A stretch of 64,000 nt of DNA from Colwellia sp. 39_35_sub15_T18 (lineage in GTDB: Bacteria > Pseudomonadota > Gammaproteobacteria > Enterobacterales > Alteromonadaceae): assembly GCA_002162675.1 (NCBI GenBank), contig MAAE01000040.1, positions 1 to 64,000 on the forward strand, read 5' to 3'. Positions within the stretch are counted from its first letter, which is position 1, and each line of letters opens with the position of its first letter. Positions 1 through 8,396 of the stretch are shown in pieces. The notes under the pieces are model-generated. The model was not told the origin of the DNA and searched no databases. It worked only from the letters and a program-made list of their open reading frames with translations. A program made the position numbers and the translations under genes.

Positions 1-210
1 AAAAACTATCAATTTTTTGTCAAAATATGCTCAAAGAGCGAACCCGACCAGAGATAAAGAAAAAGGACGATTAAAATGCGGCCTGAATCCAATGATCTCT
101 TAATGTCCAACCTATGAGCGAGCATTAATCAGTTTATTGATTATCAAGAAGTTGAAAATAAAAAGGCAACTAAACTAGTCAGGGAAACCGCAGAGAGTTT
201 CGCTGGAATT
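1..210 (+). pseudogene. Disrupted upstream part of a methyl-accepting chemotaxis protein gene
   Basis: The frame of the downstream receptor stays open to position 118 and reads a plausible periplasmic helix ([12 protein letters not shown]...KKATKLVRE) leading into the membrane segment. An in-frame TGA lies at 115-117 and a TAA at 55-57. A different frame is open from position 2 to 100 and also reads helix-like sequence (INFLSKYAQRANPTRDKEK). The switch would fall near the A-rich run at 54-65. I infer a frameshift plus a nonsense codon in the sensor domain, but the gene begins outside the window. A sequencing error or a shorter real gene starting at 211 remain possible. Confidence 0.45.
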
Positions 211-1275
211 ATGCTAGCGCTAACGGGGGCAGCCTTTCTGATTAGCGGCTTTATCGTGTATCGTATCACGAGAAGGTTAAAAGTTTCACTCGATGGTGAG
301 CCAAGGGATGTTGCCGCATTACTCTCCAAGGTCGCTGAAGGAGACTTGACCCAAATAATAGAAGCTAAGCATGAAAATAGTGTTTTGTATTCTTTGAAAA
401 AAACGCAAAATCAATTACGAACAACGGTGAGTAACATTGCTGATGCGTCTAAAAACATCAATGTGCAAATCGATATTGTCTCAGTTGGTTCTTCTGAAGT
501 AGTATCGTTGGTACAACAACAAAGACAATACACCACAGCGGCAACAAATAACTTAGACGAAATGCGAGAGAAAACCTATGCCGTTTCTGAATTGTTAATA
601 CAAACAGAGCAAAATTCTGCTGAAACATTAGATTCATGTACTTCAGGCAGTCAATCGGTCAATGCAACTGCAATAGAAATTAAAATGGTATTAGAAACCG
701 TGAGTTCTGCACTTGATAAATTGCAAAAGCTTGAACAACGAACCAAGGATATCAGTGGTATTATTTCTGTTATTAGTGGTATTTCTGATCAAACCAATTT
801 ATTGGCACTAAATGCAGCAATTGAAGCAGCAAGAGCTGGCGAATCAGGAAGAGGTTTTGCTGTGGTTGCCGATGAAGTAAGAACCTTAGCACAGAGCACT
901 GGCTCAGCAACGGCTGAGATTGAAACCATGTTAACCGAAATTACCAGAGAAACGGCTGACTCGGTTGTTGCGATGAAATCTACTTTACCTAAAATAGAGA
1001 AAGGGCTTGCTTTAGGTGTCGGCTCTGTCGAGCTTTTGAAAGAAATAGAAAATAAAGCTAATGACTCATTACTCAATGTAAAAAAAGTTGTTGGGGCATC
1101 AAACGAGCAAATTGTTGCCATAGACGATTTATATGAAGGGATGAAAAGTGTCGCTGAAATGGCTGATGCATCAAGCAGCTCATTAGAAAAAAACAATGAC
1201 GTTGCCCATTCTTTATATGCTTTAGCGAGTAATTTAAAAGATCAAATAGCATATTTTAAAGTAAGTGATAGTTAA
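211..1275 (+). CDS. Methyl-accepting chemotaxis protein, C-terminal part (membrane segment, HAMP, signalling domain)
   Basis: Cytoplasmic signalling part of a chemoreceptor, which relays a ligand signal through CheW to the CheA kinase. From the first ATG, residues 1-20 form a membrane helix, about 20-75 a HAMP domain, and the rest a long coiled coil. The conserved hairpin tip is plain: [20 protein letters not shown] followed by [16 protein letters not shown] complete receptor would have a first membrane helix and a periplasmic sensor. Here the upstream frame is broken by a TGA at 115, so the 354-residue product lacks a sensor. It may be a pseudogene remnant or an unusual short form. There is no good ribosome site before 211. 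Family call is firm; functionality is doubtful. Confidence 0.8.
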   Translation: MLALTGAAFLISGFIVYRITRRLKVSLDGEPRDVAALLSKVAEGDLTQIIEAKHENSVLYSLKKTQNQLRTTVSNIADASKNINVQIDIVSVGSSEVVSLVQQQRQYTTAATNNLDEMREKTYAVSELLIQTEQNSAETLDSCTSGSQSVNATAIEIKMVLETVSSALDKLQKLEQRTKDISGIISVISGISDQTNLLALNAAIEAARAGESGRGFAVVADEVRTLAQSTGSATAEIETMLTEITRETADSVVAMKSTLPKIEKGLALGVGSVELLKEIENKANDSLLNVKKVVGASNEQIVAIDDLYEGMKSVAEMADASSSSLEKNNDVAHSLYALASNLKDQIAYFKVSDS

Positions 1276-1385
1276 TTTAACTTTATTTTCAACAGACTAT
1301 TCTATCACTGAGCTGATTTATCCATCAAAAAAGTTTGTTATATTGGCTCTTAATTCATCGGCAAAAATCGGCTTACCTCTCGTCT

Positions 1386-1425
1386 TTAGGTAAAGGTTGC
1401 TTAGTCGCGAACAACCTTTACCTAA
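1386..1425. terminator. 14-bp perfect inverted repeat between receptor and nitrilase genes
   Basis: The arms at 1386-1399 (TTAGGTAAAGGTTG) and 1412-1425 are perfect complements around a 12-nt loop. It lies in the 245-bp gap after the chemoreceptor. There is no T-run after the stem, so it is either a weak terminator or a regulatory hairpin in the leader of the next gene. Confidence 0.45.
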
Positions 1426-1520
1426 TGTAGTCAAATACCTTAAAATAGCCTTATCAATAAAACGTAATGCTTCACATTGCAAAATTCAAACAATCATTAG
1501 TTATCTGGAAAATCTAAATC

Positions 1521-3380
1521 ATGCGAGTAGCCGTTTCTCAATTTGCCACCTCTTTAAATGCTCAAGAAAACCTAGCAACCTGTGTTTGTATGATAAATGA
1601 GGCGGCAGTGTGCGAGCCATGTTTAATCGTTTTGCCTGAATTTTGTAATACACTTTTTTGTAATGAAGTGCTTGATAATACTCAACCTTGGTACGTCGAT
1701 CATAATCAGGCATGGCATGAAGCCTTAACTCTTAATGGTGCTTTTTTACAATCGATAGCAGCGCAAGCGAAAAAGCATAATTGTTATATTGTCATCAGTG
1801 TCACTTTACGACGAGACCCTTTGCGTGATCACCAAAACGGCTCGATTAAATCAAACATTAGTGTCACTTCATGTTTATTTTCACCGCTTGGAAAGCTCAT
1901 TCAGCAAGCGGATAAACCAGTGTTAACGGGGTATGAAAATGACTTTTTCACTAGCGCGAGTAAAGTTTCTGAAGTGGTCACTACGCCCTTTGGAAAGCTC
2001 GGTTTTTTGAGTGGTTGTGATGATATAACCTTTGAGGCGTCACGTGGCTTAGCTTTAGATGGCGCACAATTGTTGTGTCATTCTATGAGCTCATTTGCGC
2101 TAGATCAAAGCAGTTTACACGGCCCGGCTCGAGCGTGTGAAAATAACGTGTTTTTAGCGGCAGCAAATAAAGTTGGCTCACTGATACCGCAACAGCCAGT
2201 ACAAAATTTAATTCCTCAAGAGATGCTTGTTGGTGTTGGTCAAAGCCAAATAGTTTCTCCCGATGGCAAAGTGCTAGCAAAGCTGAATAATAATGAAGAA
2301 GGTTTTATTTTTGCTGATATTGACCTGGCTGGGGCAGGGTTCAATAACAAATGTCGACCTGATGGCACCGAATTGACTAAGCAGCGACGTCCTGAACTTT
2401 ATCAACACCTAACATTGCCGATGAAACACCAAAGCCAGCATGAACACGTACATGAACATGAACTTGCACAAGCACATAAGGTACCCGCAACAGCTAATGT
2501 TGCGATATTTGCAACCTACAAGTCTAACGAACCAGCCATTGAAGATGTGTGTCATTACATTGAAAACAACCTGAGCGATATTATTCAACTACCCGAATTA
2601 TTCTTTCTCGCAGACAAAACAGTCACTCATGATACCGAACAACTCGCTCAAGTAGGCAGCTTGAGTGAGTTGTTAATTAATCAAGTCAGCGCAGTGCTAA
2701 GGCCTTTTCAATACGTGTGCACTAGCCTCGTTATTGAGGGCATGCATCAGGCGGTATTAATAAGCGAACATGGTTTATTTGCCACACAAGAGCAACTGCA
2801 TTTTTGCCAAAGGTATCAGTGGACGGCATTAGGTGATGAGGTAAAAACGATAGAGTTACCCTTAGAACAGGGGAATATTAATGTGGCGATGCTAACAGCC
2901 GATGACGCTAACATAGCTGAAATAGTTAAGGTTGCGGCTTTAAATGGCATCCAGTTGTTACTGGTTCCTTTTGATATTCAAGAGCCGTGTGAGGTTGAAT
3001 ATAGTTTGTTATCTTGCGCCGCCGAAAATAGAATTTGCATCGTTGCCGCGAGCCGTGAAAAAAGCTTTAGCAATAGTTTTCCTAGCGGTAATACTAATAA
3101 TAGTGCTAATAACGGCACTAATAACGGCACTAACAACAGAGCTAATGACAATATTGATAACCAAAATAAAAATAAGAAAAAACTCAAACCACAGAAATCC
3201 ACCGGATTAATTGCCAGTTTGACCCCTGACTTAACCTTATTAGCCTTGTGTAAATCAGGTAAGTTTAATGGTTATATCAACCAGCCTCTCGTCAAACATC
3301 AGCATGGTAAAATCACCAAAGCCTTGATTCATCCTGCTGTGGCGGGTAATAAACTTATGGCGACTAAAGATATCTGGTAA
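1521..3380 (+). CDS. Carbon-nitrogen hydrolase (nitrilase superfamily) with two nitrilase-like domains
   Basis: Probable amidase/nitrilase of unknown substrate. The first half has the superfamily triad in order: Glu40 (VLPEFCN), Lys132 (ADKPVLTGYE) and Cys166 (FLSGCDD). From about residue 325 a second copy of the fold starts (ANVAIFATY, IIQLPELFF), but the position expected for the nucleophile reads VAMLTADD without Cys, so the second domain looks inactive. A His-rich linker (HEHVHEHE, about residues 308-315) separates the halves, and an Asn-rich stretch lies near residues 525-555. At 619 residues it is about twice the usual 260-300. It starts at ATG 1521, and no operon partner is evident. 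Family confident, substrate unknown. Confidence 0.8.
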   Translation: MRVAVSQFATSLNAQENLATCVCMINEAAVCEPCLIVLPEFCNTLFCNEVLDNTQPWYVDHNQAWHEALTLNGAFLQSIAAQAKKHNCYIVISVTLRRDPLRDHQNGSIKSNISVTSCLFSPLGKLIQQADKPVLTGYENDFFTSASKVSEVVTTPFGKLGFLSGCDDITFEASRGLALDGAQLLCHSMSSFALDQSSLHGPARACENNVFLAAANKVGSLIPQQPVQNLIPQEMLVGVGQSQIVSPDGKVLAKLNNNEEGFIFADIDLAGAGFNNKCRPDGTELTKQRRPELYQHLTLPMKHQSQHEHVHEHELAQAHKVPATANVAIFATYKSNEPAIEDVCHYIENNLSDIIQLPELFFLADKTVTHDTEQLAQVGSLSELLINQVSAVLRPFQYVCTSLVIEGMHQAVLISEHGLFATQEQLHFCQRYQWTALGDEVKTIELPLEQGNINVAMLTADDANIAEIVKVAALNGIQLLLVPFDIQEPCEVEYSLLSCAAENRICIVAASREKSFSNSFPSGNTNNSANNGTNNGTNNRANDNIDNQNKNKKKLKPQKSTGLIASLTPDLTLLALCKSGKFNGYINQPLVKHQHGKITKALIHPAVAGNKLMATKDIW

Positions 3381-3407
3381 TAGTGTGATTGGATGTTTTA
3401 AATTAAG

Positions 3408-3437
3408 TTTGTTGTATTTTGTTGTATTTTGTTGTAT
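3408..3437 (+). repeat. 10-bp tandem repeat GTTGTATTTT
   Basis: Just under three consecutive copies of GTTGTATTTT (3411, 3421, 3431) fill the short gap between the convergent nitrilase and LysR genes. They are probably a slippage product; no other role is visible. Confidence 0.6.
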
Positions 3438-3478
3438 GTGGAGCATGCTAATATTCGAAGTCGTAGCATGGTTACAAG

Positions 3479-4372
3479 TTATTTAAGGCTCAGTCTATCA
3501 ACCATGAAATCAACAAACACCCGTACTTTAGGGGCTAAGTGCCTATTATGAGCATACACCGCGTGAATTGGTGTACTTCTGGGCAGCATAGGGAATGACT
3601 CGAGTATAGGCACTAGTTGGCCCAGCTTTAGTTGTTCTGAAATCATCCAACTCGGGAGCATAACAATTCCGGTATTTGCCATGGCTAAATTTCGTAAGAA
3701 TGTCAGGCTATTAACGTTTGTTCTGCACTTAATGGGTATGCATTTAATGTCACCTGAATCGTCAAAGTTCCAGGTGATTTCTCCTGATTGCGTTTTGAAT
3801 GAAATACAATTATGTTGTGCCAGTTCATCAGGTCTTTGAGGAATACCAAATTGTTTTAGATACTGTGGGCTTGCGCAAATAACGGAATGACTGGTCATTA
3901 GTTTTCGGGCAATCATACTTGAATCTTCTAAATGTCCCATACGTATAGCTAAGTCAATTCCGCTCTCAAATATATCTGCCAAGCCAGCACTCATTGTGAT
4001 GCGTATATTGATGTCAGGATATAGTCGTAAAAAATCGGGTAATAACGGCTCGATGAAAGCCAAGGCAAAATCAACTTCTGCGGTAATATGAAGGTTGCCA
4101 GCAGGCGAATTAGACAACTGACTAACAGCTAACTTAGCTGTTAGTATATCTTCAATAATTCTTTTGGCATGCTGGTAGTAAATTTCACCTGCTTCAGTGA
4201 GTTTTTGCTTGCGCGTAGTCCTCTGGAATAGTCGAACACAAAGGTGTGTTTCTAATTGAGACACTTGTTTAGATATGGATGAGGGGGTTACGCCAAAATA
4301 ACGTGCCGTGGATGAAAAACTGCCTTCTTCGACAACTTTTACAAACAGTTCCATTTCAGATATTTCTTTCAT
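3479..4372 (-). CDS. LysR family transcriptional regulator
   Basis: DNA-binding regulator with an N-terminal winged helix-turn-helix (residues 1-60; ELFVKVVEEGSFSSTARYFGVTPSSISKQVSQLE) and a C-terminal effector domain (about 90-297). The length of 297 residues is normal. It lies just downstream of, and on the same strand as, the AhpD-like/SDR/tautomerase/azoreductase set, separated by a hairpin at 4442-4472. By family habit it probably controls those genes in response to a small electrophile or quinone, but this is inferred from position only. It starts at ATG 4372. The family is certain and the target inferred. Confidence 0.9.
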   Translation of the reverse strand: MKEISEMELFVKVVEEGSFSSTARYFGVTPSSISKQVSQLETHLCVRLFQRTTRKQKLTEAGEIYYQHAKRIIEDILTAKLAVSQLSNSPAGNLHITAEVDFALAFIEPLLPDFLRLYPDINIRITMSAGLADIFESGIDLAIRMGHLEDSSMIARKLMTSHSVICASPQYLKQFGIPQRPDELAQHNCISFKTQSGEITWNFDDSGDIKCIPIKCRTNVNSLTFLRNLAMANTGIVMLPSWMISEQLKLGQLVPILESFPMLPRSTPIHAVYAHNRHLAPKVRVFVDFMVDRLSLK

Positions 4373-4441
4373 TGGTTACGCTCTGCAACTTTCATATTTA
4401 TCTAAAATGACCTGTGTAATAGTGACCTAAATTCAAATAAT

Positions 4442-4472
4442 AAGGCATACTAACTTTACATTAGTATGCCTT
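4442..4472 (-). terminator. Rho-independent-type hairpin after the redox gene set
   Basis: A perfect 12-bp stem (4442-4453 with 4461-4472) around a 7-nt loop. Read on the minus strand it is followed by an AT-rich ATTATTTG stretch. It fits a terminator for the minus-strand genes ending at 4545 and separates them from lysR. Confidence 0.65.
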
Positions 4473-4544
4473 GCAAATACCAAATATTTGCAAAAGTGCC
4501 TAGACAAGCATATCAAATATTCTATAACACGCACCATACACCGG

Positions 4545-5123
4545 TTATTCAATAGCTATCTTTCGCTCCTCAATCAGGGGCTTATGCCAACGTTCACTCT
4601 CAGCTTCAGAGTCTAACGGCGTTCCAGCCACTGAATTGGTATAGTTACTGATTAGCTTTATTGCCAGACCCAAGATGACTTCCAATACCTGTGCATCTGT
4701 GTACCCTGCATCGAGAAATATCTGTAGTTGTGTCTCAGATACTTTTCCACGATTTGCCAACAAACCACGAGTAAAGTTAGATAGCTCATTTAACTTGGCG
4801 TTTGCTATTTTACCTCCGTTTCTAAGCGCTAAAAGGTCATCTTTAGACATACCTAATTGTTTGGCTAAAATACTGTGCCACGGCACACAATAGCTGCATT
4901 CGTTCTCGTAGTTTGCTGTAAGATAAACAACCTGACGCTCAATAGCCGTAAGGGATGTTGTGTCAAATTGCTCCCACATAAATGTGTATCCAGCTAGCAA
5001 CTGTGGTGATAGTGCCATTACCTTTTCAACATTTGGGATCATGCCAAAATTTTCTTTAGCCTGAGCTAACCACTGTAACGAAGCTTGAGGCGCATTCGAC
5101 TCATCAAGTAAAGGAAAATTCAT
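4545..5123 (-). CDS. Carboxymuconolactone decarboxylase / AhpD-like family protein
   Basis: Small helical protein of the AhpD/CMD family, members of which act as thiol peroxidase partners or decarboxylases. The redox signature is visible as Cys76-x-x-Cys79-x-x-x-His83 (ENECSYCVPWH), the AhpD-type active site. Length 192 is typical. Its start codon overlaps the stop of the upstream SDR gene by one base (TAATG), which implies translational coupling and shared function. A role in peroxide or electrophile defence is inferred from the motif and from the azoreductase in the same set. There is no signal peptide, so it is cytoplasmic. Confidence 0.85.
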   Translation of the reverse strand: MNFPLLDESNAPQASLQWLAQAKENFGMIPNVEKVMALSPQLLAGYTFMWEQFDTTSLTAIERQVVYLTANYENECSYCVPWHSILAKQLGMSKDDLLALRNGGKIANAKLNELSNFTRGLLANRGKVSETQLQIFLDAGYTDAQVLEVILGLAIKLISNYTNSVAGTPLDSEAESERWHKPLIEERKIAIE

Positions 5124-5998
5124 TATTTGCCCCCAGTGTTATTAGCAACTTGTGATTTGTTTGATGAACCCCCGAGAGTAAGTTCTCTTTCTTTATTTTT
5201 TGAAAAAGACTTTACTGCATTGCCAATAAGCGCGCCAAAAAGCTTAACGGGCCAAGAACGTGGCAAAAACCTATTTTCCCATGCATAGAGCTTATTCAAC
5301 AACCCAGGCACAACCGTCGCGCTTCTGCCAAGGTTTTTAAGCCCTGTCATTGCCACAGACTTTGGTTTCTGGACAAACATAGGTAATAAAGACAAATTCA
5401 TTTCAAGGCCATGGGCAAATGGCGTATCAGTCAATCCCGGTGATAAGACTAAAACATCGATGCCCTTTTTTCTCAGCTCAACATTTAACGCCTCTCCAAG
5501 CATGAGAATATAAGCTTTTGTTGCTGCATAGGTAGAAAAGAGGGGAATACCTTGGTAACCAAAAAGGCTGGACACAAGAATTACGCCTGATTTTTTTCTC
5601 AATGATAATTTACTACCAAAAACATGTACTAACTCAGTAGGGACGCTAACATTTAGCTTGATCATACGATCTAAATCAACGTAATCCTTCATAAGAAAAC
5701 CTCCCATTTCATCAACACCAGCACTTGGAATAATAAGGCCAATATCTAAGTCAACCACACCATCGTATAACGCTTTGACGGCGTTGGGTTCAGTAAGGTC
5801 TATCGCAACCACTCGCACATCGATGCCGTAAAGATTTTTAAATTCCAAAGCCTGTGTGTTGAGCAGTTCACTTCGTCTGGCAACCAGCACTAAATTAAAG
5901 CCTTGTTTTGCTAAGTTTTTGGCAAATTCAAAACCAATTCCTGAGGATGCCCCCGTAATCAGCGCCCAATGACCATACCGTTTTATAAGTGACTTCAT
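5123..5998 (-). CDS. Short-chain dehydrogenase/reductase (SDR) family oxidoreductase
   Basis: NAD(P)-dependent oxidoreductase with a Rossmann fold. Visible motifs are the cofactor loop TGASSGIG (residues 15-22), a degenerate NNAG site PSAG (91-94), the catalytic Ser at about 143-144 (LVSSLFG) and Tyr157-x-x-x-Lys161 (YAATK). An Arg pair at 41-42 (ARR) after the second strand favours NADPH. At 291 residues it has a C-terminal extension beyond the classical 250, as in the YqjQ/DltE-like group. The substrate cannot be told. The gene is coupled by a one-base overlap to the AhpD-like gene downstream and follows the tautomerase gene. Confidence 0.88.
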   Translation of the reverse strand: MKSLIKRYGHWALITGASSGIGFEFAKNLAKQGFNLVLVARRSELLNTQALEFKNLYGIDVRVVAIDLTEPNAVKALYDGVVDLDIGLIIPSAGVDEMGGFLMKDYVDLDRMIKLNVSVPTELVHVFGSKLSLRKKSGVILVSSLFGYQGIPLFSTYAATKAYILMLGEALNVELRKKGIDVLVLSPGLTDTPFAHGLEMNLSLLPMFVQKPKSVAMTGLKNLGRSATVVPGLLNKLYAWENRFLPRSWPVKLFGALIGNAVKSFSKNKERELTLGGSSNKSQVANNTGGK

Positions 5999-6038
5999 GA
6001 GTCCTCCTTAATATTCTTTGTTGTTTTGTTTATTATAT

Positions 6039-6254
6039 TTATTCATTCATCATTTTTTTAACATCATTCAAGACGAGCGCTTGACCACCTACGCCCCAGT
6101 GACCGTCGTTGACTTCTTGAATAACAACCCAAGTAACCGCTCTTAATTTCTCGCTGGTAACTTCAGTAACTGCATCGGTAACTTTTTGGATTAGTGTTGC
6201 TGATTGGTTTTTATCTAGCTCATTTTTGAACATTTTTATTTCAATTAAAGGCAT
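6039..6254 (-). CDS. 4-oxalocrotonate tautomerase family protein
   Basis: A 71-residue protein of the tautomerase superfamily. It starts MPLIEIKMF, so after Met removal Pro1 would be the catalytic N-terminal base, and the small beta-alpha-beta unit follows (LIQKVTDAVTEVTS). Family members isomerise keto/enol forms of unsaturated acids and work as hexamers or dimers. It lies between the azoreductase and SDR genes on the same strand with short gaps (33 and 40 bp), so it is probably co-transcribed. The actual substrate is unknown. Confidence 0.85.
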   Translation of the reverse strand: MPLIEIKMFKNELDKNQSATLIQKVTDAVTEVTSEKLRAVTWVVIQEVNDGHWGVGGQALVLNDVKKMMNE

Positions 6255-6287
6255 ATCATTGCTTCCTATAAAATATTATTACTGGTA

Positions 6288-6902
6288 TTAAACAGTGCTT
6301 GCTCTAACTAAGGCATTATTAAAATCTTCTTCAGGCGTTCCGGTAAGCAACGATGGTTGAAAACGTACCGCTTTAACCTCGTTTATTCCTATCATGTCAA
6401 ACCACCAAGCGAGGTAAGTCGAGTGAAAGTTGGTGCCATATTTTTCATTGGCGCCAGGAGAAAAAACGCCTGAGGTATAAAATACAGTGGCTTTTTTGTT
6501 TTCTAGCAAACCTGAATATCCTGCTTCTGGATCAAAGCCAAATAACAAACCTGGTTGAGTAATGATGTCAATATAGTGCTTTAGCTTGTATGGAATACTG
6601 CCATTCCACATTGGCACAGAAATCACTATTTCATCTGCTGAAGTAAAGCGACTGACAATTTCTACAATTTCATCCCAAACAGTTTTAAGGGAGTTGTTCA
6701 TTTCGCCGACACCAAAAAATGTCATCTTAGCTGATGCTTGATCGCCGCTGAATTCGGGTAGGTTTTCATGCCACAAATCCAATGTATCAATAGTAATAGA
6801 GGGATCTTTTTCTAATTTGGCATTGATGTAAGTTGTTGCTAGAGTTCTAGAGTTGGACTCATGTCCTCTTGGGGAAGCGATAATGTGTAATATGCTAGTC
6901 AT
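6288..6902 (-). CDS. azoR: FMN-dependent NADH-azoreductase
   Basis: Flavodoxin-fold quinone/azo reductase that uses NADH for two-electron reduction of quinones and azo compounds. Family marks are the FMN phosphate loop near the N-terminus (IIASPRGHESNSRTLA), the VPMWNGSIPYKLKHYIDI segment (about residues 99-116) and the GLLFGF segment after it. Length 204 matches AzoR. It is the first gene of the minus-strand set and the likely promoter-proximal member. With the tautomerase, SDR and AhpD-like proteins it suggests a quinone or electrophile detoxification unit. Confidence 0.9.
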   Translation of the reverse strand: MTSILHIIASPRGHESNSRTLATTYINAKLEKDPSITIDTLDLWHENLPEFSGDQASAKMTFFGVGEMNNSLKTVWDEIVEIVSRFTSADEIVISVPMWNGSIPYKLKHYIDIITQPGLLFGFDPEAGYSGLLENKKATVFYTSGVFSPGANEKYGTNFHSTYLAWWFDMIGINEVKAVRFQPSLLTGTPEEDFNNALVRASTV

Positions 6903-7253
6903 AACTATTTTTCCTAAAGTAGATGGTTAAATTAAGTAACTCCACGACATAGCATTTTTATAAAAGATTGCTTAATGGCGCAGAGGGGGTTATTTAGTTT
7001 GTCTATCATCATCTATTCTCATGCGGACAAAAACATGATTTTAGGAATATGATTTATGAAAAATTGGAATAAATAAAATGAAGTATGCATTGTTAAAATG
7101 TACAAGAAATTTTCACCCGATGAATTTTTGCTTGTTCCATGAAACGGGTTTTGAAATTTAGTTATCTGTTCTCATTGATGCCATGGTTGTTTAATTGGAT
7201 AACTTTTATATTCACTAAGGTATAATTATCCCTCATCAAATATAAGAGTTAAC
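6903..7253. other. Intergenic region between divergent azoR and EEP-family genes
   Basis: A non-coding stretch of about 350 bp. It must hold the azoR promoter (leftward) and that of the next gene. A consensus -10 TATAAT is at 7221-7226, facing right, with a poor -35 upstream. No repeat or RNA gene was recognised. Confidence 0.4.
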
Positions 7254-8396
7254 ATCATCAACCATAGCGATCAAAAAGAGATAAACCAGTTACTCCCTTC
7301 TGTAGCCGTTTCAGTAGCCAATACACAACTCAAAATTGCTAGCTTCAATTTGTTTAATTACCTTGAACCCCCCAATGCTTTTTATGAATTTGAGCGCATT
7401 TATAGCGCAGAGCAATGGCAAAAAAAGCAACATTGGATTAGTGAGTATTTGCGTGAATATCAGCCTGATATTATTGGCTTTCAAGAGGTTTTTAGTACTG
7501 AGTCGTTAAAAAAATTAGTAGTAGGGCAGGGTTATGACTATTTTGAAGTGGTTGATCAACCCCATGTTATTGATGATTTTATTTATCAACGCCCTGTGGT
7601 CGCCATTGCGTCTCGTTATCCTATTGTTGCCATTAAAGCGGTAAAACCAAATACTGAGCTTGCCCAAGTATTAGGTTTAACCAATGACTTTTCTTTTAGT
7701 CGCAAGGTATTAAGGGCTACGGTTGAAGTACCTCATCTAGGCCACTGTGATTGTTATGTGGTGCACTTTAAATCTAAACGTTCAATGATTGAGCTTGATG
7801 AGCGTAATAAAAACTGCTCGGCAGAAAAAACCATTATTGAAAGCCTGAAAGCACAAGTGGCAGGTGGTTGGGGCTCAACCATACAACGTGGCAGTGAAGC
7901 GACGTTATTAATGATTGATATGATTGAACGACGTGAGACTACTGGTCACCCGATGATATTAATGGGTGATTTTAATAATAGCTTAACGGACGGTGTTTTA
8001 AGTCATTTACTAACTAATACCTTACGTTTTGTATCGTCCATTGACCGTGATGCCTATCTTGCTAAGTATTGCTTAAATGACGCTTGGGATTTATTGCAAA
8101 TGGCGCTTGCTAATGAAACGAATGAAACGAATGAAACGAATGAAGCTAATAACGTTGATAAAGCCACTCTAAAAGTAAAACAGACACGTACCCCAACACA
8201 TTATTTTGGCGCTAGTAGCTCGGTACTAGATTACATTTTATTGTCGTGTGAATTTGATGCCAGTTATCACGACAGCCTTTATCAGGTCAGCGCTTATGAC
8301 ACTTACGATCGACATTTAATTAATCCTATTTTCGAACGTGATGGCGAAAGTACAGATCATGGCATTGTGCTAGTAACCCTAACGTTGAGATCATAA
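7254..8396 (+). CDS. Endonuclease/exonuclease/phosphatase (EEP) family protein, start codon unclear
   Basis: Metal-dependent phosphohydrolase of the EEP fold. Seen are the first strand KIASFNLFNYLE (codons from 7332), the metal-binding Glu in IIGFQEVFS, LMGDFNNS (the GDFN motif) and STDHGIV near the C-terminus. The first standard start codon is the TTG at 7350, but it comes after the conserved KIASFN strand, so translation must begin earlier. The frame is open back to 7203 with no ATG, GTG or TTG. An ATC at 7254 sits 6 nt after AAGAG and about 28 nt after a TATAAT box, so I place the start there tentatively. A NETNETNET repeat (8113-8142) lies in a linker. Substrate unknown. Confidence 0.7.
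   Translation: MINHSDQKEINQLLPSVAVSVANTQLKIASFNLFNYLEPPNAFYEFERIYSAEQWQKKQHWISEYLREYQPDIIGFQEVFSTESLKKLVVGQGYDYFEVVDQPHVIDDFIYQRPVVAIASRYPIVAIKAVKPNTELAQVLGLTNDFSFSRKVLRATVEVPHLGHCDCYVVHFKSKRSMIELDERNKNCSAEKTIIESLKAQVAGGWGSTIQRGSEATLLMIDMIERRETTGHPMILMGDFNNSLTDGVLSHLLTNTLRFVSSIDRDAYLAKYCLNDAWDLLQMALANETNETNETNEANNVDKATLKVKQTRTPTHYFGASSSVLDYILLSCEFDASYHDSLYQVSAYDTYDRHLINPIFERDGESTDHGIVLVTLTLRS

Noticed and set aside
1397-1600. Small open frame before and overlapping the nitrilase gene
   Set aside because: Overlaps the nitrilase start, follows an inverted repeat and has no recognisable protein features.
2978-3202. Hydrophobic open frames opposite and alongside the Asn-rich part of the nitrilase
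   Set aside because: Shadows produced by the AAT/AAC-rich repeat in the nitrilase reading frame.
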